In this document: piece by piece, positions 15,968-23,317 of the stretch
How the letters are laid out: every line of letters starts with the position of its first letter
Position numbering within the stretch: the first letter of the stretch is position 1
Assembly: GCA_038874475.1 (NCBI GenBank)
Contig: JAVZCJ010000002.1
Span: forward strand, 200,964 to 264,963
DNA length: 64,000 nt
Direction: 5' to 3'
DNA from: Nitrososphaerota archaeon
Lineage (GTDB): Archaea > Thermoproteota > Nitrososphaeria_A > Caldarchaeales > JAVZCJ01
Made by a program: the position numbers and the translations under genes
Notes under the pieces: generated by a model
The model's input: the letters and a program-made list of their open reading frames with translations, nothing else
Told to the model about the DNA's origin: nothing
The model's database searches: none

Positions 15968-16462
15968 TTACTCACTATTAAATATCAATTTTTTATTTCT
16001 TTCCATGAATTCATAAGCTTCTTTCCTTGTTTTAACTTGTATAGCTTCCGTTGGACAAAATTTTGCACAATAAGGGTCCCCATCACAAAAATCACATTTA
16101 ACCATTTTTTTATAATCTTCTATAAACCATGGATGAGAAATTGGACAACCATAAATGCAGCTTTTACATAATATGCATTTTATAGAATTTATTTTAATCC
16201 ATCCACTTTGAACTTCTTTTGTAATTGCTTCTACTGGACATGAAGCTACGCAAGCAGGCTCATCGCAATGAGCGCAATAAACTCCTATAAAATTATATTC
16301 TTCTCCATCATATTTAAAAATCTTTATATGTGTTTTATTTAAATCAAATACATTAAAATGTTTATAACTACACGCAATCATACAAAGTAAACATCCAGTA
16401 CATTTTTCAGGATTGTATATTAAAACTTTTTGATTACTAATGTCTTTACTTTTATTTAGCAA
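15968..16462 (-). CDS. Four-cluster ferredoxin of the HycB/DmsB/CooF type
   Basis: 164 residues with sixteen cysteines in four motifs: CTGCLLCMIAC, CAHCDEPACVASCP, CILCKSCIYGCP and CDFCDGDPYCAKFCP. That layout is typical of HycB, CooF, DmsB and tungsten-enzyme ferredoxin subunits, which wire a catalytic partner to a hydrogenase. First gene of the operon. The start is TTG at 16462 with GTGGGGAT immediately upstream. A likely TATA box (ACTTATATTT, minus strand) lies near 16505. No formate dehydrogenase, CO dehydrogenase or aldehyde oxidoreductase gene is adjacent, so the partner must be HdrB or encoded elsewhere. Confidence 0.85.
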   Translation of the reverse strand: MLNKSKDISNQKVLIYNPEKCTGCLLCMIACSYKHFNVFDLNKTHIKIFKYDGEEYNFIGVYCAHCDEPACVASCPVEAITKEVQSGWIKINSIKCILCKSCIYGCPISHPWFIEDYKKMVKCDFCDGDPYCAKFCPTEAIQVKTRKEAYEFMERNKKLIFNSE

Positions 16463-16554
16463 GCATCCCCACTTCTTATTTTTTAATTAATAAAATAAAT
16501 CCAAATATAAGTTTTTTTAAATTATCGAAACAAAATGGAACATAATGAAATTAT

Positions 16555-16569
16555 AAAGCTTTTAAATAA
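16555..16569 (+). promoter_or_regulatory. BRE/TATA promoter of the Lon-like protease gene
   Basis: AAAGCTTTTAAATAA about 45 nt upstream of the ATG at 16614. A GAGGGTG ribosome-binding site follows 7 nt before the start. Confidence 0.5.
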
Positions 16570-16613
16570 GTTTTCTAGATTTTTTATTCAATCAAAATTG
16601 AGGGTGTATTTTT

Positions 16614-17534
16614 ATGAAAAATAAATTTTTAATAAGCATATGTATTATTTTAATAATTTCAATAACATTAAATGTTTATCTTTATTTAGAATTTTTAAAT
16701 AGAGAAGAAATTATAAGAGAACAATTATCTTTAAATCAAAAACAATCAAATCAAATCAATTCTCTTTTAAGTCAAATTACAGATTTAAAAAACCAGCTTA
16801 ATTATTATGAAAATTTAACAAATTATTATTCTTCTCTCGTAAATGAATTAATGAGACAGCAACCTATAAATATTACAATAGAGAAATATGCTGAAGGTAC
16901 AATATATGCTGCAGCTGTTAAAACTATTATTATAGATCCATTTTTTGGAACATATAAATATGAAGGAACAATAATGAATATTTCTTGTCAAGTAAATTTT
17001 GGAGAAGGGAGAGTACTTGTTAATACTGAACCAGTACTTATAGGTGTTGATTTTCAAAGTGCTGCAAGAACTGCTGTTCAAGTAGCTGAAATGAAAACTG
17101 GAAAATCTTTAAAATCTTATGATATTATTTTTTCTGTTAAAGTTAAAGAAAATATATCTGCTGTTGATGGTCCAAGTGCTGGAGGAGCAATGACTGTTTT
17201 ATTAATAAGCATTATTGAAAGAAAGATTTTAAGAAATGATGTTATCATAACTGGAACAATTTCTCCAGATGGAACAATTGGAAAAGTTGGGGGAGTTATG
17301 CAAAAAGCTGAAGCAGCTGCTAAAAAAGGGATGAAGATATTCTTAGTTCCAAAAGGACAAATTATTCAACCAACATATATTGAAAAAGAAATAAAAAGAG
17401 GGCCATTTACATTTATTTATTATGATATAGAATATGTAAATTTAGCAGAAATAATGAAAGAAAAATATGGAATGGAAGTTTATGAAGTTTCAAATATTGA
17501 TGAAGCATTAAAATATTTTATTCAATCTAGTTAA
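16614..17534 (+). CDS. Membrane-anchored Lon-type serine protease without ATPase domain
   Basis: 306 residues. One N-terminal transmembrane helix (about 5-27) and a short coiled coil (about 33-75, QSNQINSLLSQITDLKNQL) precede a peptidase S16 domain. The catalytic dyad is visible as Ser188 in DGPSAGGAM and Lys231 in GKVGGVMQKAEAAAKKG, 43 residues apart as in Lon. The AAA+ module is missing, so it cannot unfold substrates and must cut exposed or extracellular peptides. Such COG1750-like proteins are widespread in archaea with little known of their substrates. The N-in topology would put the protease outside the cell. Confidence 0.88.
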   Translation: MKNKFLISICIILIISITLNVYLYLEFLNREEIIREQLSLNQKQSNQINSLLSQITDLKNQLNYYENLTNYYSSLVNELMRQQPINITIEKYAEGTIYAAAVKTIIIDPFFGTYKYEGTIMNISCQVNFGEGRVLVNTEPVLIGVDFQSAARTAVQVAEMKTGKSLKSYDIIFSVKVKENISAVDGPSAGGAMTVLLISIIERKILRNDVIITGTISPDGTIGKVGGVMQKAEAAAKKGMKIFLVPKGQIIQPTYIEKEIKRGPFTFIYYDIEYVNLAEIMKEKYGMEVYEVSNIDEALKYFIQSS

Positions 17535-17674
17535 TTTCATTACATAATTTTTATTTAAATTAGTGAAATTTTAGATTATAAAAGATAAGAATAAATAATT
17601 TATCTTATTTAAAATATTTAAACTCTAAATAATTCCTTTTTATTATATATTATGAAAATATAAGAGGGGTACAT

Positions 17675-18193
17675 GTGCAAGAAATAGAACTTAACGTCAA
17701 ATATGATTTAGAAAGTATAAATGAAGCTCATATAAAAGAAGTTATTAAGGAATTTGTAAAAAGCTTACAATCTTTTTTTGGTAAAAACTTAGTTTCAATC
17801 ATATTATTTGGGAGTATCGCGAGAAGAGACTTTTCTGAAAATAGTGATATTGATATTCTTGTTGTTGCGAAAAATTTTCCAAAAAGTTTTTCAAAAAGAA
17901 TAGATTTGTTCATTCCAATAGTAGAAAAAGCTAGAAGAAAAGCACCAAATTATCCGTTCATACAAGTGTATCCCTTAACTGTAAATGAAGCTCTTAAAAA
18001 TAGACCTATATATCTTGATTTAATAACAGATGCTGTTATTCTTTATGATGAAGGAAATTTCATGATGAATATTCTTAATAAATTGTTTAAAAAATTGAAA
18101 AAGCTAGGTGCAAAAAAAATTTATCTTGAAGATGGAAGTTGGATTTGGATTCTAAAACCAAATATAAAAATTGGAGAGGTAGTTGAGCTTTGA
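17675..18193 (+). CDS. MNT-type minimal nucleotidyltransferase (first HEPN/MNT pair)
   Basis: 172 residues. The polymerase-beta-like nucleotidyltransferase motif LFGSIARRDFSENSDIDILVV holds the GS and two catalytic Asp residues. MNT proteins AMPylate or otherwise pair with HEPN ribonucleases in toxin-antitoxin modules. The GTG start at 17675 has GAGGGGT 4 nt upstream. The stop overlaps the TTG start of the HEPN gene (TTGA), so the two are translationally coupled. The C-terminal region (PLTVNEALKNRPIYLDLITDAVILYDEGNF) matches the equivalent part of the second MNT in this window. Confidence 0.85.
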   Translation: MQEIELNVKYDLESINEAHIKEVIKEFVKSLQSFFGKNLVSIILFGSIARRDFSENSDIDILVVAKNFPKSFSKRIDLFIPIVEKARRKAPNYPFIQVYPLTVNEALKNRPIYLDLITDAVILYDEGNFMMNILNKLFKKLKKLGAKKIYLEDGSWIWILKPNIKIGEVVEL

Positions 18194-18624
18194 ATACTTT
18201 TGCAATGGCAAAAGCTTACATAGAAGATGCTGAACGTTCTTATAATGAAGCAAAAATAAATTTTAATGAAAGAGTTTATCATAGATGTATTCGTAGAGCT
18301 CAAGAATGTGTTGAATTATCATTAAAAGGAGTATTACGTCTATTAAGTATAGAATATCCAAAATCCCATGATGTTTCAATTGTGCTTGATAAAATTAAAA
18401 AAGAAACATCGATTCCAAATTGGTTTCAAGAAAAGATTGAAGATTTAAAAAGAATAAGTGTAAAACTTGCTATGGAAAGAGGACCCGCTTTTTATGGTGA
18501 TGAAAGAGCTTTTATTCCTCCAGAAGAATTATATTCAAAAGAAGATGCTGAAGAAGCATTAGAAATGGCAAAATATGTGTTAACAATAATTAAAAAATTT
18601 TTGGAAGAATATAAAGTAAGTTAA
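18190..18624 (+). CDS. HEPN-domain protein (first HEPN/MNT pair)
   Basis: 144 residues. All-helical HEPN domain: EDAERSYNEAKINFNERVYHRCIRRAQECVELSLKGVLRLLSIEYPKSHDVSIVLDKI. HEPN proteins are often metal-independent RNases inhibited by their MNT partners. The canonical RNase signature is R-x4-6-H; an Arg-rich helix and the His of KSHDV are visible, but I cannot align the exact pair. TTG start at 18190 with GGAGAGG upstream. Partner MNT overlaps by 4 nt. Confidence 0.82.
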   Translation: MNTFAMAKAYIEDAERSYNEAKINFNERVYHRCIRRAQECVELSLKGVLRLLSIEYPKSHDVSIVLDKIKKETSIPNWFQEKIEDLKRISVKLAMERGPAFYGDERAFIPPEELYSKEDAEEALEMAKYVLTIIKKFLEEYKVS

Positions 18625-18658
18625 CATCAACCATATAGAAATATATTTTAGGTCTTAT

Positions 18659-19570
18659 TTATATTTCAAATAATTCTGTGCTTAGATATTTCATTCCTGA
18701 ATCAGGTAGAATTGCAACTATTATTTTATCTTTTCCAATTTCACTCGCTTTTTTTAATGCAATGTACATTATTGCTCCACTGCTAATCCCAATTAATAAT
18801 CCCTCTTCTCTTATTACTCTCCTAGCGACTTCAAATATTTTAGGTATTTCTTCTTTCTCAATTTCTATAATTTCATCAAAAAATTCTCTTCTAAATAGTT
18901 GTGTTGGGTATGCTTCTTTAGGATTTCTTAATCCTTGTATGCTTACTCCCAAACTTGGCATTACTCCAACAATTTTTATATTTGGATTATATTCTTTAAG
19001 ACGCATAGAAACTCCTACACCAGTACCAGCAGTTCCTATTCCAACTATAATCATATCAACTTTTCCATTTGTTTGTTCAAGAATTTCTTTTCCAGTAGTT
19101 TGATAATGTGCTAAAATATTTGCAGGATCTTTAAATTGATCTATATCTATATATTTTTCAGGATTTTCTTTAAGAATTTTTTGCTTAAGCTCTATAGCTC
19201 CACCAGTCCCTTTTTCTCCAGGTGAAAGAATTAATTCAGCACCATAAGCTTTTATTATTTTCCTTCTTTCAATACTAACAGATTCTGGCATAATTATTGT
19301 GATTTTATATCCTTTAATTGCAGCTATCATTGCAAGAGCTATTCCAGTATTCCCAGAAGTTGCCTCTAAAATTGTTTTTTCTTTACTTAATTTTCCAGAT
19401 GCTTCCGCGTATTCTATAAGATATAATACCATTCTATCTTTTACAGAGCCTCCAATATTATACCATTCTAATTTTACATATATTGTTGCATCTTCCGGTT
19501 TCGTTAATTTATTTATTTTTACCATTGGTGTTTTTCCAATTAAATCAATAATACTATTTGCAACAATCAT
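18659..19570 (-). CDS. cysK: PLP-dependent cysteine synthase / O-phosphoserine sulfhydrylase
   Basis: 303 residues. PLP-binding Lys44 lies in NIGGSVKDRM, the substrate loop is EATSGNTGIALA (about 69-80), and the PLP-phosphate glycine loop is GIGTAGTGVG. These place it in the CysK/CysM family. The gene is 53 nt downstream of a SerK-like gene on the same strand. SerK in Thermococcus makes O-phospho-L-serine, so the likely acceptor here is O-phosphoserine rather than O-acetylserine (inference). It would form cysteine from O-phosphoserine and sulfide. Confidence 0.88.
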   Translation of the reverse strand: MIVANSIIDLIGKTPMVKINKLTKPEDATIYVKLEWYNIGGSVKDRMVLYLIEYAEASGKLSKEKTILEATSGNTGIALAMIAAIKGYKITIIMPESVSIERRKIIKAYGAELILSPGEKGTGGAIELKQKILKENPEKYIDIDQFKDPANILAHYQTTGKEILEQTNGKVDMIIVGIGTAGTGVGVSMRLKEYNPNIKIVGVMPSLGVSIQGLRNPKEAYPTQLFRREFFDEIIEIEKEEIPKIFEVARRVIREEGLLIGISSGAIMYIALKKASEIGKDKIIVAILPDSGMKYLSTELFEI

Positions 19571-19622
19571 AAAAAATCACTCTTCATTCAAATTAATATT
19601 TTTTATTTATTAAAATATTTAT

Positions 19623-20243
19623 TCATTTTAAAAGCGAGAATGGAATATACCAATTTTTAGGTTTATTTTTTATTATATGTCTAGTTGTTTTTGGAGGAAA
19701 TTTTTTATTTGAAAAAACTGTTTTCAAAACATCCTCTTTAGTAACTGGAGGAAATATAATAAATCCATTAATTTTCTTTTCTTTAAGCAATTTCATTGCA
19801 TAATATTTTGATGAAAAATATTTTATTTCAATATTTTTTAATAAATTTTCCATAATTTCATTTCTATCAGAATTTATAATAAAGCTTTTATCATAAAGTT
19901 GTAAAATGCATTTATTATTAATATTATCCCCATTTTTTAATAATGAAATTTTTCCATTAAAGAATTTCAATATTTCATTTTCAGATAATTTTATTGCTGG
20001 ATACCATGTTTGTATTTTTATTTCTTCATTCAGATAATCTATATAATGAACTGGAGCTTTTAAGCAAGATAATTCTTTTAAAATTTCTACTCTATGGTGC
20101 CCATCAATAATAATATTATAATTTTTATCGACAATGATCGGATCCTTAATATATCCATCTTTTATTATTCTTTTTTTAAGTTTTTCTAAATGTTTTAAAT
20201 CGATTTCTTCATGGTGCTTTAATTTTGAAAGCTCAATGAACAC
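19623..20243 (-). CDS. serK: ParB-fold L-serine kinase, SerK-like
   Basis: 206 residues. The N-terminal ParB-like block is LSKLKHHEEIDLKHLEKLKKRIIKDGYIKDPIIVDKNYNIIIDGHHRVEILKEL. The GHHR motif is the nucleotide/phosphate-binding signature shared by ParB/Srx domains and the archaeal ADP-dependent serine kinase SerK. The C-terminal half (FIIFPPVTKEDVLKTVFSNKKFPPKTTRHII) matches what I recall of SerK proteins and is absent from partition ParB. SerK phosphorylates free L-serine with ADP. Placement next to cysK strongly supports a serine to O-phosphoserine to cysteine route. A ParB-like DNA-binding role is less likely. Confidence 0.75.
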   Translation of the reverse strand: MFIELSKLKHHEEIDLKHLEKLKKRIIKDGYIKDPIIVDKNYNIIIDGHHRVEILKELSCLKAPVHYIDYLNEEIKIQTWYPAIKLSENEILKFFNGKISLLKNGDNINNKCILQLYDKSFIINSDRNEIMENLLKNIEIKYFSSKYYAMKLLKEKKINGFIIFPPVTKEDVLKTVFSNKKFPPKTTRHIIKNKPKNWYIPFSLLK

Positions 20244-20366
20244 AATATAGACCGCCTTCTTAGGCTAATTTTATAACAATGTTATCAATTTACTTGTTAA
20301 TAAATTTTAATAATTAAACTTTATCTATATCCATAAATTTTATAAATTAAGGAAATAAAAATTAAG

Positions 20367-21626
20367 ATGGTAAAAATGTATTTAGATCCATTAAAAATAA
20401 GGGAAGATTTTCCAATTTTTAAAAGGGAAATAAATGGTCATAAACTTATATATCTTGATAATGCTGCAACAACTCAAAAACCTATACAAGTTATAAATGC
20501 TATAAAAGATTATTATGAAAAATACAATGCAAATGTTCATAGAGCTGTATATACTTTAAGTCAAGAATCAACTAGATTATATGAAGAAGCACATTATGAA
20601 GTAGCTAAATTCATTAATGCTAAAAGCTATGAAGAAATAATTTTTGTAAAAAATACAACTGAAGCAATAAATTTTATTGCTTATACCATAGGTTTAAAAA
20701 GACTAAAAAAAGGAGATGAAGTAATAATTACTTTAATGGATCATCATAGTAATATAATTCCATGGATTCTACTTGAAAAAATTAAAGGGATTAAAGTTAA
20801 ATATGTTAAAGTAAATCCTAATGGAACTTTAAAATATAATGATTTTGAAGAATTAATAAATAATAGAACAAAAATTATAAGCTTTCCACATATTTCAAAC
20901 GTTTTAGGAACAATAAATGATGCTAAATATATTTCAAAAATAGCTCATGAAAATAATGCTTTAGTTGTTCTTGATGCTGCTCAATCTGTTCCACATATAC
21001 CATTTGATGTCAAAGAAATAGATTGCGATTTTGCTGCATTTAGTGGTCACAAAATGCTTGGGCCAACAGGTATTGGAGTACTATATGCAAAAAGAGAAAT
21101 TATAGAAGATATGGAACCATTCATTGGAGGAGGAGATACAATATATAGCGTTATTTTTAATGGAAAAAAGGGAAAATGTAATGTTAAATGGAATGATTTA
21201 CCATGGAGGTTTGAAGGTGGTACTCAAAATATTGCTGGAGGAATAGGTTTAATGGAAGCGGTAAGATATTTAAAAAGAATTGGAATGGAAAAAGTTAAAT
21301 TGTATGAAAGAGAAATAACAGAATATGCATTGAAAAGAATGGAAAATGAATTGGAAAAAACAATCATTTATGGAATAAAGAATATGGAAAAGAAAAGTGG
21401 AATAATTGCTTTTAATATAAATAATTTTGACTCAAATGAAGTTGCTTTAATTCTTGATCAATATGGTATTGCTATTAGAAGTGGTTTTCATTGCGCTCAA
21501 CCATTGCATAATTCTTTAAATATTCCATCTTCTGCAAGAATAAGTTTCTATATTTATAATACTAAAGATGAAATAGATAAAATGATCGAGATATTAAAAG
21601 AAATTGAAAAATTAAGTGAAAGATAA
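20367..21626 (+). CDS. sufS: SufS-type cysteine desulfurase
   Basis: 419 residues. A group II cysteine desulfurase: IYLDNAATTQKP, NVHRAVYTLSQEST, the PLP-lysine in FSGHKMLGPTGIGVLYAK (about residue 228), and the catalytic Cys in AIRSGFHCAQPLH (about 376). RVSFYIYNT-type C-terminus is present. It releases sulfur from cysteine as a persulfide for Fe-S cluster assembly. It is transcribed away from serK-cysK, so cysteine synthesis and cysteine desulfuration are adjacent. The SufCB scaffold genes lie 20 kb away at 40.7-42.6 kb. Confidence 0.93.
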   Translation: MVKMYLDPLKIREDFPIFKREINGHKLIYLDNAATTQKPIQVINAIKDYYEKYNANVHRAVYTLSQESTRLYEEAHYEVAKFINAKSYEEIIFVKNTTEAINFIAYTIGLKRLKKGDEVIITLMDHHSNIIPWILLEKIKGIKVKYVKVNPNGTLKYNDFEELINNRTKIISFPHISNVLGTINDAKYISKIAHENNALVVLDAAQSVPHIPFDVKEIDCDFAAFSGHKMLGPTGIGVLYAKREIIEDMEPFIGGGDTIYSVIFNGKKGKCNVKWNDLPWRFEGGTQNIAGGIGLMEAVRYLKRIGMEKVKLYEREITEYALKRMENELEKTIIYGIKNMEKKSGIIAFNINNFDSNEVALILDQYGIAIRSGFHCAQPLHNSLNIPSSARISFYIYNTKDEIDKMIEILKEIEKLSER

Positions 21627-21896
21627 ATGTCAATAGAAGATTATGTTTATCAAATAAATGAATCTTGCGGAAAACGTAGAAATTTTATAATACTCTTAAG
21701 ATCGAATAAAAAAGATGAAGCGATTAAAAAAATATTATCAAAAACTGAAGAGAAAATTTTTGATTCACTATTATTTACAAAAATAAAAATAAAAGGGAAA
21801 GAAGTTAATATTTATAGAACAGGCAAGGTTCTTATAAAGAATATAGAAGGAAAAGAAGAATTAGAGAAATTTCTTAAAGAAATATTAACAGATTAA
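21627..21896 (+). CDS. Small protein coupled to SufS
   Basis: 89 residues. The ATG follows the sufS stop with no gap, so translation is coupled. One cysteine is present (INESCGKRRNF). The rest is alpha/beta-like (EAIKKILSKTEEKIFDSLLF, KIKIKGKEVNIYRTGKVLIKN). The size and linkage invite a sulfur-carrier or SufE/IscU-substitute idea, but the sequence does not match SufE or SufU and has only one Cys. Function unknown. Confidence 0.65.
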   Translation: MSIEDYVYQINESCGKRRNFIILLRSNKKDEAIKKILSKTEEKIFDSLLFTKIKIKGKEVNIYRTGKVLIKNIEGKEELEKFLKEILTD

Positions 21897-21899
21897 ATT

Positions 21900-22352
21900 T
21901 TAATAATTATTACTCATTCTTATTCCATAAATTTCAAAAAGGAGTTTGGCACAAGCTTCATAATGTTTTTTAGCTTTTTCATATGCTATAGGTGCATAGT
22001 CTTTAAAATATTCTGCATCTAATCCTTTTTCATATCCATAACCAGCTAATCCTCTTATTTCTGCAAGCTCAGAGATATTATTAGCAAGATCATTAAGAAT
22101 AGATAAAAACCATGCTGGGATATTCTTTATTTTAGAAATTTGTTTAAAAGCAATACTTACATCATGTTCTCTCGGATATTCTATTCCAAGTGCTATTAAG
22201 ACAGCTTTGGATGATTGTTCAACACTCATTTGTGAAGAATAAACTACATCATCCCATCTTTTATCTTCTAATGCTCTAAATGCACCTTTTAACCATCTAC
22301 TACTTCTTTTTAAAGCAAATGTAGCAAGATCAATGTTTGTTGTGCTATTCAA
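21900..22352 (-). CDS. HEPN-domain protein (second HEPN/MNT pair)
   Basis: 150 residues. HEPN helices: FALKRSSRWLKGAFRALEDKRWDDVVYSSQMSVEQSSKAVLIALGIEYPREHDVSIAFKQI. REHDVS is equivalent to KSHDVS in the first pair, so the two HEPN proteins are distant paralogues. The 5' end overlaps its nucleotidyltransferase partner by 8 nt. It is probably a toxin-type RNase or RNA-binding partner. Confidence 0.82.
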   Translation of the reverse strand: MNSTTNIDLATFALKRSSRWLKGAFRALEDKRWDDVVYSSQMSVEQSSKAVLIALGIEYPREHDVSIAFKQISKIKNIPAWFLSILNDLANNISELAEIRGLAGYGYEKGLDAEYFKDYAPIAYEKAKKHYEACAKLLFEIYGIRMSNNY

Positions 22353-23106
22353 ATGTTATAACCTCTCCAGCTTTTATATCTTTTAAAATCCAATAGAATT
22401 TACGATTAGGAAGTACAATTCTTATAGAGCCCATTTCTTCTAATTTTTTCCTTAAAGATTCAAGTATTTGAGTTAAAAAATTATTTTTATCATAAAGGAT
22501 TATTCCATCAATTGTTGCATCTAAATATATTCTATTGAATTTCTTAGCTTCCTCTATACTTATTGGATAATTTTGAATTATTGGCCAATAACCAGCTTTT
22601 AAAGCTTCTAAATATTCTAAACTTTCTTCAAGCTCTTTTTTTGCTTTTCTAAGTTCTTCAATTCTATTCCAAATAGGCTTATCATTCCAACCATCAGCTA
22701 TTATAAGTATATCTATATCGCTATTTTCATCCCAATCTCCTCTAGCTATAGAACCAAAAAGCATAATGCTTCTCAATCTTTCTCTTAATAAATCATTCAA
22801 TATTTCGCAATATTTTCTAACTATAGAAGCAAAATATGTATGTGGTATTCTTTCTATATTCTTAATTTCAAATTCTGAGAAATGTAAAGTTTTGTTTAAC
22901 TTTTCTAGTATTTCACTTACTTCAAGGCCCTTTTTTGTTAATTCATAATTCCCATTTTTATCTTCTATTAGCTCTAAATGTTTAAGTTTCATTAATTTAA
23001 TTGTAAGTGTTCTAGGATTTTTAATAATAGATTTAAGATCTTTAAATCTAGCTATTTTCTCCTTCTTTAATAAAAGGAGGATTTTGAAAGATATTTCATC
23101 AAACAT
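22345..23106 (-). CDS. Winged-helix/MNT nucleotidyltransferase fusion (second HEPN/MNT pair)
   Basis: 253 residues. Residues about 1-75 form a winged helix (ILLLKKEKIARFKDLKSIIKNPRTLTIKLMKLKHLELIEDKNGNYELTKKGLEV). Residues about 105-240 form the nucleotidyltransferase domain with MLFGSIARGDWDENSDIDILIIA. A coiled segment (RIEELRKAKKELEESLEYLEAL) follows. The fused DNA-binding domain is absent from the first pair and suggests that the antitoxin represses its own promoter. A near-palindrome lies just upstream of the start codon. Confidence 0.85.
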   Translation of the reverse strand: MFDEISFKILLLLKKEKIARFKDLKSIIKNPRTLTIKLMKLKHLELIEDKNGNYELTKKGLEVSEILEKLNKTLHFSEFEIKNIERIPHTYFASIVRKYCEILNDLLRERLRSIMLFGSIARGDWDENSDIDILIIADGWNDKPIWNRIEELRKAKKELEESLEYLEALKAGYWPIIQNYPISIEEAKKFNRIYLDATIDGIILYDKNNFLTQILESLRKKLEEMGSIRIVLPNRKFYWILKDIKAGEVITFE

Positions 23107-23113
23107 TCTTTAA

Positions 23114-23131
23114 AATTAAGTATACCTAATT
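23114..23131. promoter_or_regulatory. Near-palindromic candidate operator of the wHTH-MNT/HEPN pair
   Basis: AATTAAGTATACCTAATT is an 18-bp inverted repeat with 16 of 18 positions symmetric, starting 8 bp upstream of the wHTH-MNT start codon. The neighbouring ATTATATTTAAA supplies a TATA-like sequence. Its position over the likely transcription start fits autorepression by the fused winged helix (inference). Confidence 0.4.
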
Positions 23132-23317
23132 ATATTTAAAGTTTACTTTTTTATACTATAAGCTCATTTGAATTACTAAAAATATGAAATTTAAAAAAAG
23201 GTGTTTTTTAGATATTTAAAAGAATCTTAATTATTTAATAATAAACTAAAATTTCTTAATCATTCTAATAAAATTCTAGTAAAATTTATATATTTTTTAT
23301 TTTATTTTTAATATAAA

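Noticed and set aside
19623-20243. Chromosome-partition ParB
   Set aside because: There is no ParA neighbour and no DNA-binding HTH; the C-terminal half resembles SerK and the gene abuts cysK.
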